DNA of 64,000 bases. Source: Chryseobacterium angstadtii. GTDB lineage: Bacteria; Bacteroidota; Bacteroidia; Flavobacteriales; Weeksellaceae. Position 1 is the stretch's first letter, and the number at the start of each line of letters is the position of its first letter. Location of the stretch: positions 186,001-250,000 of the forward strand of contig NZ_LFND01000001.1 in assembly GCF_001045465.1 (NCBI RefSeq), given 5' to 3'. The translations under genes and the position numbers were made by a program. Below are positions 54,966 to 63,849 of the stretch, in pieces. The notes beneath the pieces are model-generated. The model had not been told where the DNA came from, searched no databases, and was given only the letters and a program-made list of their open reading frames with translations.

Positions 54966-57155
54966 TTAAAATTTGTAGTTAAGCTGTACGGAAATATTTC
55001 TAGGAGCAGTTCTGTTAATAAAACCTCCTCTGAAATAAGAAGTATATCCTATGGTATCAAAAATATTGTTGATGAACAATCTGATATCTGCTTTGCCTTT
55101 GTAAGAATAATTAAGCTGAGCATCTACTGTGGTATAACTTGGGAAATCAAAATAATTGGTTCCTGGTACTGTATTGTGGGAAGCCACTATTCTTGTGTAT
55201 TCGTTAGCTAATCGTTCTCCTACATAGTACACTCCGGCTCCGGCCCCGAATCCTTTCAGTGTTCCTTCACTAAACTGATAATTCATCCACGCATTAGCAG
55301 TATGTTTGGGAGCATTCATAGGTCTGGATCCATCCATATAAGCCGGGCTGTTCTGATACTGCGCATCCAGATAAGCCCAACCTGCCATCACCTGCCAGTT
55401 ATTGGTAATTTTACCTAAAACCTCCAATTCTACTCCTTTTCTTTTCAGATCTCCTGCTAATCCGTACAGGTTTCTATTAACCGAACCATTCGGATTCACA
55501 ATATTATAAGACAGATTATCGGTTAAAATACTGAAGAGGGTAATATTGGCTCTCAGCCTTTCATTAAACCAGTCAGATTTCACCCCTGCTTCCCATTGTG
55601 CGGTAGTAGAAGGTCCTACAATCCCACCTCCTTCAAGATTAAAATTGGCAGATCTGAGCGATGTTGTATTGGTATAAGATCCAAAAATATTCACATTTTT
55701 CAGTGGTGACACTATAAGACCAAAAGAAGGATTCCATGCTGAAACTTCCTGTTCTGTTTCGGGTCTACCGTTTAGCTTACTGTAGCGTACGCCCAGATTG
55801 GTCTTAAGAAAAGGCAGCCATTCTGTAACCGCCTGTGCCAGGAGACCGTAAGTTGGGGTCTTCACCGTATTGTAAACCGGATTATTGAAATGAATATCAT
55901 ACGGCAAATCATTAGAAATATTCTGAGTAACATCTATCTGATCTACTGTATTTACCACAGTCCCATCATTTCTGTAAGCCGTAAAAGTGGATGTTGTAAT
56001 GTTACTGTCTTTATAATCCGCCCCAATCTGGAAAGTATGTTTTATACTCCCTGTTTTGATGTCCTGGCCAATGAAATCAAACTGAAGGGTTTTATTTTCA
56101 TCTACAGTTCCGTACTTTTCCCAGGCTCTGTTTCTTAGATTCGGCGTCACAATGACTCCAGCAGATTTTAAAGGAGTGATGTAAACCCCTTCTGTCATTC
56201 TGTCATAAGAAGAAGCCATATACTGGAGGCGAACTGATAATTTATCGGTAAGCTTTCTGTTAACTCTCGTTGAAAAGTTGTAAGATGAAACTTTTGAATA
56301 ATCTTTGTTAAATCCTAAATATTGATTCAACGGTAAATCGTAAACTTTGTATTCTGTATCCTGCCCCAGGTTTACAGTACCTGGATCCACAACAGAATTA
56401 TCTTTCATATAATCCATCTCTACTATGATTGAAGTTTTATCATCCGGCTTAATCACGAAAGAAGGGTTGATATAAAATCTGTCGCTTCCGGTAAGTTTCC
56501 GGAATCCGTCGGAACTGGTATATGAAGCATTCAGCCTTACTGCCAATCTGTTATTGTTATCAAGTACACGCTGGAAATCCAGAGTAGGTCTGATGGTATT
56601 CCAACTGCCATATCTTAGTCCAACATTAGTTTCATTAACGAATTTAGGAATCTTGGTGACTACGTTGATGACACCTCCTGCACTTCCTAACCCATTACCG
56701 ACTCCCTGAGTGATTGCCGCCGATCCTTTAATAACCTGAATGCTCTCTACCCCCTGCATATCAGTAAGTATAGAAGCCGTACGGAAATCCGAATCCTGCG
56801 CTACCCCGTTCTTTAAAACCGGAACCCCACGGTAACCACGGATGGTCATACTTTCTCTGTTCCCTCCATAGCTGCTGAACAGGGTAACTCCGGGTACGTT
56901 TTTAGCTACATCGGATAGATTTAAACCTCCAAGCTGCTCTATTACTTTATTGGAAATTATAGAAATACTCTGGATCTGATCTCTGGGTTTAAGAGGAAGC
57001 CGGGTAATGGTTTCCAAACCTTGAGGCTGCTTATGTTTTTCGCCAAAAAGCTCAACATCGTCAATCTTTTTATGTTTTATAGTATCCGTTTTTTGCTGTG
57101 CGCTCGCCAGTACTCCACCGAGTACAAGCAATGAAAAAGATATTGCTTTATTCAT
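54966..57155 (-). CDS. TonB-dependent siderophore receptor (copy 1)
   Basis: A 729-residue receptor. The signal peptide is 1-19 (MNKAISFSLLVLGGV... ASAQ). The plug has ITRLPLKPRDQIQSISIIS, NVPGVTLFSSYGGNRESMTI, RGYRGVPVLKNG and IQVIKGSAAITQGVGNGLG; the barrel ends ISVQLNYKF. Nearly every landmark matches copy 2 with scattered substitutions in the loops (for example the strand-loop region after FNLEGGGIVGPSTT), so the two probably recognise related but not identical ligands. It heads a receptor-lipoprotein unit. Confidence 0.92.
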   Translation of the reverse strand: MNKAISFSLLVLGGVLASAQQKTDTIKHKKIDDVELFGEKHKQPQGLETITRLPLKPRDQIQSISIISNKVIEQLGGLNLSDVAKNVPGVTLFSSYGGNRESMTIRGYRGVPVLKNGVAQDSDFRTASILTDMQGVESIQVIKGSAAITQGVGNGLGSAGGVINVVTKIPKFVNETNVGLRYGSWNTIRPTLDFQRVLDNNNRLAVRLNASYTSSDGFRKLTGSDRFYINPSFVIKPDDKTSIIVEMDYMKDNSVVDPGTVNLGQDTEYKVYDLPLNQYLGFNKDYSKVSSYNFSTRVNRKLTDKLSVRLQYMASSYDRMTEGVYITPLKSAGVIVTPNLRNRAWEKYGTVDENKTLQFDFIGQDIKTGSIKHTFQIGADYKDSNITTSTFTAYRNDGTVVNTVDQIDVTQNISNDLPYDIHFNNPVYNTVKTPTYGLLAQAVTEWLPFLKTNLGVRYSKLNGRPETEQEVSAWNPSFGLIVSPLKNVNIFGSYTNTTSLRSANFNLEGGGIVGPSTTAQWEAGVKSDWFNERLRANITLFSILTDNLSYNIVNPNGSVNRNLYGLAGDLKRKGVELEVLGKITNNWQVMAGWAYLDAQYQNSPAYMDGSRPMNAPKHTANAWMNYQFSEGTLKGFGAGAGVYYVGERLANEYTRIVASHNTVPGTNYFDFPSYTTVDAQLNYSYKGKADIRLFINNIFDTIGYTSYFRGGFINRTAPRNISVQLNYKF

Positions 57156-57169
57156 CGTATATTTTTTTG

Positions 57170-57200
57170 CAAAAATATTATTTTTATTAATTCTAAATAA
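57170..57200 (-). promoter_or_regulatory. Receptor copy 1 promoter with candidate iron-responsive box
   Basis: On the minus strand TATTTTTG (57170-57177) is an exact -7 box and TTATTTAGAATTA (57188-57200) precedes it, matching the arrangement upstream of copy 2. Confidence 0.55.
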
Positions 57201-57255
57201 AATAATAAAAATGACTTATGTCACCCGACAATGAACTTAGCTACGGTCTCTGCTA

Positions 57256-57282
57256 AAAAATCCCTGTCGGGAAACAGGGATA
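57256..57282 (-). terminator. Terminator of the carbonic anhydrase gene
   Basis: On the minus strand TCCCTGT-TTCCCG-ACAGGGA is followed by TTTTTTAG. Confidence 0.88.
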
Positions 57283-57306
57283 CCATATCAATTGAATAAG
57301 ATAAAA

Positions 57307-58134
57307 CTAGAAGCCAAGATTCATGTATACTTTTCTACCATTCAGCGGCTGAATTGATCTGAAATTGGGATTCTGATAGATTCCGGTGTAAGTATTAAAC
57401 TCAGCGTTTGAAATCTGCTGTTTATTTTTAAAAACAAACCATGTAACCGGACCTCCGTTGGTAACAGCAGATGCAGCTCCAAAATTGGGAGTGGTTAAAG
57501 ACCCGTTGTAGGTAAAATATTCTCTTGTATTTTTAGGAAATAGAGCAGTAAGATCGAAGGTCGTATTAGGAGAATATACTGCATTGGGCATTGTGGGAGA
57601 TTGGTTGAACAAATTCTGGAGTGATGAATTGGCGTTTCCTTCATCAACCATTACGCTCAAAACCGCATAGGAGTTGTCCGCAGCAATATTTACAAAATGA
57701 ATTTCCATTTTAGCATACTTCCCATCAATGGTGTGTTCGCTGCTGTAATGGAAATGAAAATTGACAAGGTTGTACTTCTTTCCGCCTACGGTAATAAAAT
57801 TGTTGAAGCTGTCTGAATTACTCACATTCACCCGCAGGTTTTCACCGGCATTATTCGCTACGGAGTTTAAGGTAACAGCACCATAATGCAGAACCGGATC
57901 GCTGCTGTGAAAAACGATTGCTTTGGAAGGTTCAATGTTGATTGGCGACTGAGATTCTGCTACCGCTGAAGGAAAATTGGATGTAAAAATAGCCGTACTG
58001 ATAATATCCGAAGGATACGCTGTAAGTTCAATATTGGTTTCTTCATCATTTTGGCAGGAGGTAAGAAGAAAGAATAACGACGTGATTAGCAGACCGCCTT
58101 TATAAGACCGTCTTGAAATAGATTTGCTTTTCAT
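57307..58134 (-). CDS. Alpha-type carbonic anhydrase lipoprotein
   Basis: A 275-residue protein from the start MKSKSISRRS, giving a lipoprotein signal with lipobox LTSC (Cys27); a longer frame adds 26 unlikely residues. The alpha-carbonic anhydrase domain follows: SQSPINIEPS near 61-70, zinc ligands His127 and His129 in FHFHYSSEH and His146 in EIHFV, and YNGSLTTPNF near 215. The enzyme interconverts CO2 and bicarbonate in the periplasm or outer membrane. The usual HFVH after the third ligand reads HFVN here, which is a small change. It has its own promoter box and terminator. Confidence 0.88.
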   Translation of the reverse strand: MKSKSISRRSYKGGLLITSLFFLLTSCQNDEETNIELTAYPSDIISTAIFTSNFPSAVAESQSPINIEPSKAIVFHSSDPVLHYGAVTLNSVANNAGENLRVNVSNSDSFNNFITVGGKKYNLVNFHFHYSSEHTIDGKYAKMEIHFVNIAADNSYAVLSVMVDEGNANSSLQNLFNQSPTMPNAVYSPNTTFDLTALFPKNTREYFTYNGSLTTPNFGAASAVTNGGPVTWFVFKNKQQISNAEFNTYTGIYQNPNFRSIQPLNGRKVYMNLGF

Positions 58135-58171
58135 CTGTTTTTTTGTATTAAATTTTTGTGTGTAACTGAAA

Positions 58172-58179
58172 CAAATGTA
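58172..58179 (-). promoter_or_regulatory. Promoter -7 box of the carbonic anhydrase gene
   Basis: The minus strand reads TACATTTG, an exact TAnnTTTG, 37 bp before the preferred start and inside the longer frame, which supports that start. Confidence 0.5.
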
Positions 58180-58357
58180 ATGAGATTTCAAAAGTAGAAT
58201 CATTACAGCCATTAGTTTTAATTCAAATTTAATAACCTACAAAAACTCACAAATTATTTAAAAATATAAACTCAAAAAAACGCAATCGTTATAAAAATTC
58301 ATCATTTGAAAAAAGCCCGGTTTTTAAAACCATCAATCGGAATTATGAGTCGAAAAT

Positions 58358-58390
58358 AAAAAAATCCGTCTCTGGAAAAAACGGATTCAA
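58358..58390 (-). terminator. Terminator of the GLPGLI-family gene
   Basis: On the minus strand AATCCGT and ACGGATT pair around TTTTTCCAGAG and are followed by TTTTTTTATTTT. Confidence 0.75.
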
Positions 58391-58464
58391 TAGTTATTGT
58401 AAAGTATAGGATTATGACGCTTGAGCTCTTTAAAATATTTGAAAATTTACTTTATCGGAGTGTT

Positions 58465-59298
58465 TTATTTTTTAGGCTCGGGATATCGTATTGCTTTATC
58501 AATTTCAATGGGATTGTTCTCCCTAATCATCTTTTTTCTCTCTTCATCAGACATCCCTTTCAGCTGGTCCAAACTTTTAACCTGTACTCCGGCAACATAG
58601 AATGTATTTTCCGGATTGGTATTGGATCTGAATGCCTCTGCAAGGTCTTTCAAAGGATTATCATAAAGTTCCATTTGTTTTTTTGCTATGATTTTTTCTG
58701 TAACAGGAACTGGTTTTCGTCCCTGAAAACTGTCGAGGAATTTAGCTTCATAAGTTTTAGGGAGTTTCATACTTTTTGACAGTTTAAAAATAAAGTTCTT
58801 TTTATCGTCTTCAATCTCGAAGATCAATCCGGGAAGTCCCCGAAACTTGTAAGGCCCTTCACTCAGATTAACATTTTTGGAAAACCAGGCGATCCAATTT
58901 CTTCCCCCAAAAGTTGTCGTTGCTTTCTGCAATGTATACTGCCCGTCAATTTTGGTCTCATTGAGAAGCTTCCAGTCCATTTTATCTGTTGACTGCAGAG
59001 AAAAAAAGTCGTTCAGCAAAATCAATGAGGTATTTTCAAAGGAGTTTTTCTTTCTGATCACTGCAGGGAGATGATCATCCCATCTCGTTCTTCTCTGGCC
59101 ACGAATAATATTTAAAGAATCAGTTTCAGCATAAGAGTAAGGATAAAATTTGACATCGTCTGTATTGACATCTAAGATCATATTATCCTGAGAAAATTCT
59201 TTTGCCAGTGAATCCAATTTGTACTGAAACTTATAAATAAAGCGGTGGGTTTGTGCGGAAAAGAACAACGGAAATAAAAGTAAAATCAGTTTTTTCAT
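58465..59298 (-). CDS. GLPGLI family protein
   Basis: A 277-residue exported protein with a signal peptide (MKKLILLLFPLFF... AQ). The name-giving motif is at about 162-170 in FRGLPGLIFEI. The rest is beta-rich with aromatic residues (WIAWFSKNVNLSEGPYKFRG). GLPGLI proteins are frequent in Flavobacteriia and Sphingobacteriia and often sit near TonB-dependent receptors; their function is unknown. It follows rpsJ on the same strand but is separated from it by a terminator and has its own promoter box. Confidence 0.9.
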   Translation of the reverse strand: MKKLILLLFPLFFSAQTHRFIYKFQYKLDSLAKEFSQDNMILDVNTDDVKFYPYSYAETDSLNIIRGQRRTRWDDHLPAVIRKKNSFENTSLILLNDFFSLQSTDKMDWKLLNETKIDGQYTLQKATTTFGGRNWIAWFSKNVNLSEGPYKFRGLPGLIFEIEDDKKNFIFKLSKSMKLPKTYEAKFLDSFQGRKPVPVTEKIIAKKQMELYDNPLKDLAEAFRSNTNPENTFYVAGVQVKSLDQLKGMSDEERKKMIRENNPIEIDKAIRYPEPKK

Positions 59299-59312
59299 GT
59301 TCGAATTTTATT

Positions 59313-59320
59313 CAAAAATA
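59313..59320 (-). promoter_or_regulatory. Promoter -7 box of the GLPGLI gene
   Basis: The minus strand reads TATTTTTG, an exact TAnnTTTG, 14 bp before the start codon. Confidence 0.45.
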
Positions 59321-59391
59321 TCAATAATGTCTGAATTAGCATGAACTTATCACTAGATATTTAGTTAAAAATATATTTCAAGACTTAAAAC

Positions 59392-59424
59392 AAAAAATCC
59401 CTTTTCTTTCGAAAAGGGATTTGT
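59392..59424 (-). terminator. Terminator of the str operon
   Basis: AAATCCCTTTTC / GAAAAGGGATTT hairpin; on the minus strand a TTTTTTG run follows. It lies about 30 bp past the rpsJ stop codon. Confidence 0.9.
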
Positions 59425-59454
59425 ATTAAGATGATAAGCCAAAAGGCTCAATTA

Positions 59455-59760
59455 TCACACTTTAATTTCAACGTCTACACCTGAAGGAAGTTCTAATTTC
59501 ATTAGAGCATCAACAGTCTTAGAAGAAGAAGAGTAGATATCCATCAATCTCTTGTGAGCTGATAATTGGAACTGCTCTCTAGCCTTCTTGTTTACGTGCG
59601 GAGATCTCAACACAGTGAAGATTCTCTTATTCGTTGGCAATGGAATTGGTCCGTTTACAACAGCACCAGTAGCCTTTACCGTTTTTACGATTTTCTCAGC
59701 AGACTTGTCTACCAAGTTGTAATCGTAAGATTTTAGTTTTATTCTGATTCTTTGTGACAT
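59455..59760 (-). CDS. rpsJ: Ribosomal protein S10
   Basis: A 101-residue small-subunit protein, also a NusB partner in antitermination: [40 protein letters not shown] and HKRLMDIY. It is last in the str operon, 17 bp after fusA. It is separated from rplC, its usual downstream neighbour, by about 21 kb. Confidence 0.98.
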   Translation of the reverse strand: MSQRIRIKLKSYDYNLVDKSAEKIVKTVKATGAVVNGPIPLPTNKRIFTVLRSPHVNKKAREQFQLSAHKRLMDIYSSSSKTVDALMKLELPSGVDVEIKV

Positions 59761-59777
59761 TTCTTTACTTTAAAAAA

Positions 59778-61895
59778 TTAACCTTTTGCTTTAGCGATGA
59801 TATCTTCAGCAACGTTTTGAGGAGTTTGTGCGTATTTCTCTAATTCCATAGAAGAAGTAGCTCTTCCTGATGAAAGTGTTCTTAGAGTCGTTACATATCC
59901 AAACATCTCAGAAAGTGGAACTGAACCTTTGATTACAACAGCACCGTTCTTTTCTTCCTGACCACTGATAGTACCTCTTCTCTTGTTAAGGTCACCAATG
60001 ATGTTACCCATATATTCTTCCGGAGTTACAACTTCCAGTTTCATAATAGGCTCCATAATTACTGGCTTAGCAGCACGTCCCGCTTCTTTAAATCCTAATT
60101 TAGCAGCTAATTCGAAAGAAAGAGCATCAGAATCCACTGCGTGGAAAGATCCATCTTTAAGAGTAACTTTAATACCTTCAACTTCGAAACCAGCCAATGG
60201 ACCGTTCTTCATTGCAGCTTTAAATCCTTTTTCAATGGCAGGAACAAATTCTCTAGGAACGTTACCACCTTTGATCTCATTGATGAATTCTAAACCGATT
60301 TTACCTTCGTCTGCAGGTCCTAGTTCAAATACAATATCAGCAAATTTACCTTTACCACCAGATTGTTTTTTGTAAACTTCTCTGTGTTGAGCAACTTTTG
60401 TTAAGTTTTCTTTGTATTCTACCTGAGGCTGTCCCTGGTTTACTTCTACCTTGAACTCTCTTCTCATACGGTCTACAATGATATCCAAGTGAAGCTCACC
60501 CATACCAGAGATGATCGTTTGTCCTGAAGCCTCGTCAGTTCTTACTGTAAACGTAGGATCTTCTTCAGCCAATTTAGCTAGAGCGTTACCCATTTTATCC
60601 TGGTCAGCTTTAGTTTTAGGTTCAACAGCGATACCAATTACCGGATCAGGGAAAACCATCGATTCAAGAACGATTGGGTTTTTCTCGTCACACATAGTAT
60701 CACCAGTTTTGATAGACTTGAATCCTACCGCTGCACCAATATCTCCTGCTTCAATATATTCTACAGGGTTTTGCTTGTTAGCGTGCATCTGATAGATTCT
60801 TGAGATTCTTTCTTTATCACCTGAACGGGTGTTCAAGATATAAGAACCTGCATCAAGTCTTCCTGAGTATGCTCTGAAGAATGCTAGTCTTCCCACGAAC
60901 GGGTCAGTAGCAATCTTAAATGCTAATGCAGAGAAAGGCTCGTCTACAGATGGCTTTCTTGTGATTTCAGCGTCAGTTCTTGGATCAGTACCTTTGATAT
61001 CGTCTTTATCCAATGGAGAAGGCAAGTATTTACATACTGCATCCAACATAAACTGTACTCCTTTATTTTTGAATGAAGAACCACAAGTCATTGGGATAAT
61101 AGATAAATCAATAGTAGCTTTTCTAAGAGCTTCGTTGATTTCTTCTTCAGAGATTGAATCCGGATCTTCGAAGAATTTCTCCATCAAAGTCTCATCGTAG
61201 TCAGCCACAGCTTCTACTAATTTCTCTCTATATTCAAGAACTTCAGCTTTCATGTCTTCAGGAATTGGCACTACTTCGAAAGTAGCTCCTTGTCCTGCTT
61301 CATCCCAGATGATAGCTCTGTTTTTAATTAAGTCTACAACACCTTTGAAATCTTCTTCAGCACCGATTGGTAAAACGATTGGAACTGCATTAGATCCTAA
61401 CATTTCCTTAACTTGTTTTACAACGTTTAAGAAGTCAGCACCTTGTCTGTCCATTTTGTTTACGAATCCCATTCTAGCAACTTTGTAGTTGTCAGCAAGT
61501 CTCCAGTTTGTTTCAGACTGAGGCTCTACTCCATCTACTGCAGAGAATAAGAATACCAATCCATCCAATACTCTTAAAGATCTGTTTACTTCTACTGTGA
61601 AGTCAACGTGTCCTGGTGTATCGATGATGTTGAAGTGGTAAGGTTTAGTATCTGCTACAGGTTTTCCCTGATCAGTTGGAAAGTTCCAAGAACAAGTAGT
61701 TGCTGCAGAAGTAATTGTAATACCTCTTTCAGCTTCCTGCTCCATCCAGTCCATTGTAGAAGCACCATCGTGAACTTCTCCAATCTTGTGGTTTACCCCT
61801 GTATAGAATAAAATCCTTTCTGTAGTGGTAGTTTTACCAGCATCAATGTGCGCAGCAATACCAATATTTCTTGTAAATTTAAGATCTCTTCCCAT
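59778..61895 (-). CDS. fusA: Elongation factor G
   Basis: A 705-residue translocation GTPase. Domain I has the P-loop [18 protein letters not shown], the switch [11 protein letters not shown] and [10 protein letters not shown]. The switch I block [20 protein letters not shown] is present, and domains II-V follow with [14 protein letters not shown] and [20 protein letters not shown]. The full-length str-operon copy lies between rpsG and rpsJ. No tuf gene follows. Confidence 0.98.
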   Translation of the reverse strand: MGRDLKFTRNIGIAAHIDAGKTTTTERILFYTGVNHKIGEVHDGASTMDWMEQEAERGITITSAATTCSWNFPTDQGKPVADTKPYHFNIIDTPGHVDFTVEVNRSLRVLDGLVFLFSAVDGVEPQSETNWRLADNYKVARMGFVNKMDRQGADFLNVVKQVKEMLGSNAVPIVLPIGAEEDFKGVVDLIKNRAIIWDEAGQGATFEVVPIPEDMKAEVLEYREKLVEAVADYDETLMEKFFEDPDSISEEEINEALRKATIDLSIIPMTCGSSFKNKGVQFMLDAVCKYLPSPLDKDDIKGTDPRTDAEITRKPSVDEPFSALAFKIATDPFVGRLAFFRAYSGRLDAGSYILNTRSGDKERISRIYQMHANKQNPVEYIEAGDIGAAVGFKSIKTGDTMCDEKNPIVLESMVFPDPVIGIAVEPKTKADQDKMGNALAKLAEEDPTFTVRTDEASGQTIISGMGELHLDIIVDRMRREFKVEVNQGQPQVEYKENLTKVAQHREVYKKQSGGKGKFADIVFELGPADEGKIGLEFINEIKGGNVPREFVPAIEKGFKAAMKNGPLAGFEVEGIKVTLKDGSFHAVDSDALSFELAAKLGFKEAGRAAKPVIMEPIMKLEVVTPEEYMGNIIGDLNKRRGTISGQEEKNGAVVIKGSVPLSEMFGYVTTLRTLSSGRATSSMELEKYAQTPQNVAEDIIAKAKG

Positions 61896-61901
61896 TTCAG
61901 A

Positions 61902-62378
61902 TTAGAATTTAAAGTGTGAAAACGCCTTGTTAGCTTCCGCCATTTTGTGAGTATCACTCTTTTTCTTGTAAGCAGCACCTTCTTCTCTTGAAGCAGCTAC
62001 TACTTCATTAGCTAATTTCAAAGCCATAGACTTATCATTTCTCTTTTTAGAGTAGCTAATTAACCATTTCATTGCCATAGAAATTTTTCTGTCAGCTCTG
62101 ATTGGCATTGGGATCTGGAAGTTAGCTCCACCTACTCTTCTAGAACGTACTTCTACGTGAGGCATAACGTTTGTTAATGCATCTTTCCAGATTTCCAGGG
62201 CAGTTTTTTCAGTTTCCCCTTTTTTAGTTTCTACGATATCTAATGCATCATAGAAAATTTTGAATGCGATTGACTTCTTACCGTCAAGCATTAAGTTGTT
62301 TACGAATCTCGTTACCAATTGATCATTAAATTTAGGATCTGGTAACAACGGTCTTTTTTTCGCTTTTGTCTTTCTCAT
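61902..62378 (-). CDS. rpsG: Ribosomal protein S7
   Basis: A 158-residue small-subunit head organiser: [39 protein letters not shown] and [19 protein letters not shown]. It is 6 bp upstream of fusA. Confidence 0.98.
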   Translation of the reverse strand: MRKTKAKKRPLLPDPKFNDQLVTRFVNNLMLDGKKSIAFKIFYDALDIVETKKGETEKTALEIWKDALTNVMPHVEVRSRRVGGANFQIPMPIRADRKISMAMKWLISYSKKRNDKSMALKLANEVVAASREEGAAYKKKSDTHKMAEANKAFSHFKF

Positions 62379-62401
62379 TGCTTCTGTACCTTATTTAATG
62401 A

Positions 62402-62815
62402 TTACTTTTTCTTTCCTTTTGCAGGAGCAGCAGCTGCTTGTCCTGGTTTAGGTCTCTTAGCTCCGTACTTAGATCTTCTCTGAGTTCTTCCATTTACACC
62501 AGCGGTGTCTAATGCACCTCTTACGATGTGGTAACGTACTCCCGGTAGGTCTTTCACCCTTCCGCCTCTAACCAATACTATCGAGTGCTCCTGAAGATTG
62601 TGTCCTTCGCCCGGGATGTAGGCATTCACTTCTTTACCGTTAGAAAGTCTTACCCTTGCTACTTTTCTAAGTGCAGAGTTAGGTTTCTTAGGTGTAGTAG
62701 TATATACTCTCGTACATACACCACGTCTTTGTGGACAAGAATCTAGGGCAGCCGATTTGCTCTTCTTGGCAAGCGTGGCTCTTCCTTTTCTTACTAATTG
62801 TTGAATAGTAGGCAT
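62402..62815 (-). CDS. rpsL: Ribosomal protein S12
   Basis: A 137-residue decoding-centre protein: [38 protein letters not shown] with wild-type-looking PKKPN lysines, and [21 protein letters not shown] short Ala/Pro/Lys tail extends it beyond the E. coli length. It heads the operon. Confidence 0.98.
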   Translation of the reverse strand: MPTIQQLVRKGRATLAKKSKSAALDSCPQRRGVCTRVYTTTPKKPNSALRKVARVRLSNGKEVNAYIPGEGHNLQEHSIVLVRGGRVKDLPGVRYHIVRGALDTAGVNGRTQRRSKYGAKRPKPGQAAAAPAKGKKK

Positions 62816-62839
62816 TTAATTGCTTTTTATTTTAGGGTG

Positions 62840-62870
62840 CAAAAATAGGAATATTTTTTTAATCTGCAAA
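62840..62870 (-). promoter_or_regulatory. Consensus promoter of the str operon
   Basis: On the minus strand TTTG (62867-62870) is followed after exactly 19 bp by TATTTTTG (62840-62847), like the rplC promoter. The start codon is about 25 bp downstream. Confidence 0.85.
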
Positions 62871-63018
62871 ACTTATATAAAAATTAAAATCAAACACTTA
62901 CACATGAAAGACACCGCATCTGAAATGTTCCACAACAGGGGCCCGATATTCATTGAGAAAATATAAAAAACAGAGGAATATTTTTTCTTAATGACTCTAT
63001 ATTAAATAATTGTAAAAT

Positions 63019-63270
63019 CTATTCCATTATTTCAACATCCACATTTTTATTCCAGTCAAAGTTTTTGACATGCTCTTTTAAGGAATTATGAATATGAGGA
63101 TCTACGGAATAAACAGACACATGATCTACTAGCCGATGTTATCAATAAGCTTTTCATTTGTCTGCAACATTAATACTTCCAAACTATTTTAAGAAATTTT
63201 CTTATAGTTATCTTCTATCGGCATCGGGGCCTGTTCGGCACAATATTTTCTAATTTTGTTACTATAAAAA
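63019..63270 (-). pseudogene. Decayed gene remnant between the str operon and dps
   Basis: Minus-strand reading gives protein-like stretches: one open from about 63270 (KIRKYCAEQAPMPIEDNYK) to a TAA at 63189-63191, then NSLEVLMLQTNEKLIDNIG in the same frame to a TAG at 63129-63131. After a one-base shift, LVDHVSVYSVDPHIHNSLKE and WNKNVDVEIME run to a stop at 63019-63021. One internal stop and one frameshift, with codon use like real genes, suggest an inactivated gene whose 5' end is cut off by dps. The family is not recognised. The rest of the gap 62816-63279 holds only the two promoters and a 20-codon frame that I do not trust. Confidence 0.45.
63251..63258 (+). promoter_or_regulatory. Promoter -7 box of dps
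   Basis: TAATTTTG, an exact TAnnTTTG, 21 bp before the start codon. It overlaps the end of the decayed gene. Confidence 0.5.
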
Positions 63271-63279
63271 AATAAACAT

Positions 63280-63756
63280 ATGAAAAATGCAAGCATTATC
63301 GGCCTGAAAGAGGCCGATTGTAAAAACATTTCAGAAAAATTAAATACCCTGTTAGCGAACTATTCCATATTCTATCAGAACACAAGAGGTTCTCACTGGA
63401 ATATCAAAGGAGACCAGTTTTTCACCCTTCATCCGAAGTTTGAAGAATTGTACAACAGCCTTGTATTGAAGATCGACGAAATTGCGGAAAGAATACTGAC
63501 ATTAGGAGCAACTCCCGCCCACAATTATTCCGATTATCTGAAAGTATCTACTATTAAGGAAAGTAAAGAGGTAAGCGACGGTACAAAAAGTGTAGAAAAT
63601 ATTCTAAGCTCCTTCAAAGTAGTTCTGGATCTGCAAAGAGAACTTCTGGATATTACCGGAGAAGCAGGAGATGAAGGAACCAATTCCCAGATGAGCGACT
63701 ACATCACAGAACAGGAAAAAGAAGTATGGATGTACAATTCTTATTTAGGAAAGTAA
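63280..63756 (+). CDS. dps: Dps-family ferritin-like DNA-protection protein
   Basis: A 158-residue four-helix protein that oxidises and stores iron in a 12-subunit shell, guarding DNA from peroxide. Family pattern: NTRGSHWNIKGDQFFTLHPK gives the intersubunit ferroxidase ligands His39 and His51, with Asp66 and Glu70 in KIDEIAERIL. The length is normal. It has its own -7 box and is followed by a terminator, so it is monocistronic. The nearby iron-uptake genes are on the opposite strand. Confidence 0.93.
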   Translation: MKNASIIGLKEADCKNISEKLNTLLANYSIFYQNTRGSHWNIKGDQFFTLHPKFEELYNSLVLKIDEIAERILTLGATPAHNYSDYLKVSTIKESKEVSDGTKSVENILSSFKVVLDLQRELLDITGEAGDEGTNSQMSDYITEQEKEVWMYNSYLGK

Positions 63757-63781
63757 CCGACAAAAATCAATTGATTAATAA

Positions 63782-63812
63782 AAAAATCGTCTTACATTTA
63801 GACGATTTTTAT
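63782..63812 (+). terminator. Terminator after dps
   Basis: AAAATCGTCT tacattt AGACGATTTTT, followed by ATTTT. Confidence 0.85.
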
Positions 63813-63822
63813 TTTAAATAAC

Positions 63823-63830
63823 TATATTTG
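63823..63830 (+). promoter_or_regulatory. Promoter -7 box of the pncB-like gene
   Basis: TATATTTG, an exact TAnnTTTG, 19 bp before the start codon. Confidence 0.5.
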
Positions 63831-63849
63831 CGTTAAAATCACACATATT

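Noticed and set aside
59983..61811. Several open frames on the plus strand opposite fusA
   Set aside because: They are antisense to a clearly coding gene, have no promoter or family signature, and follow from the codon bias of fusA.
62903..62965. 20-codon plus-strand frame starting MKDTASEMF
   Set aside because: Very short, no terminator or promoter box of its own, and no recognisable family; it may be another eroded gene end but I cannot support it.
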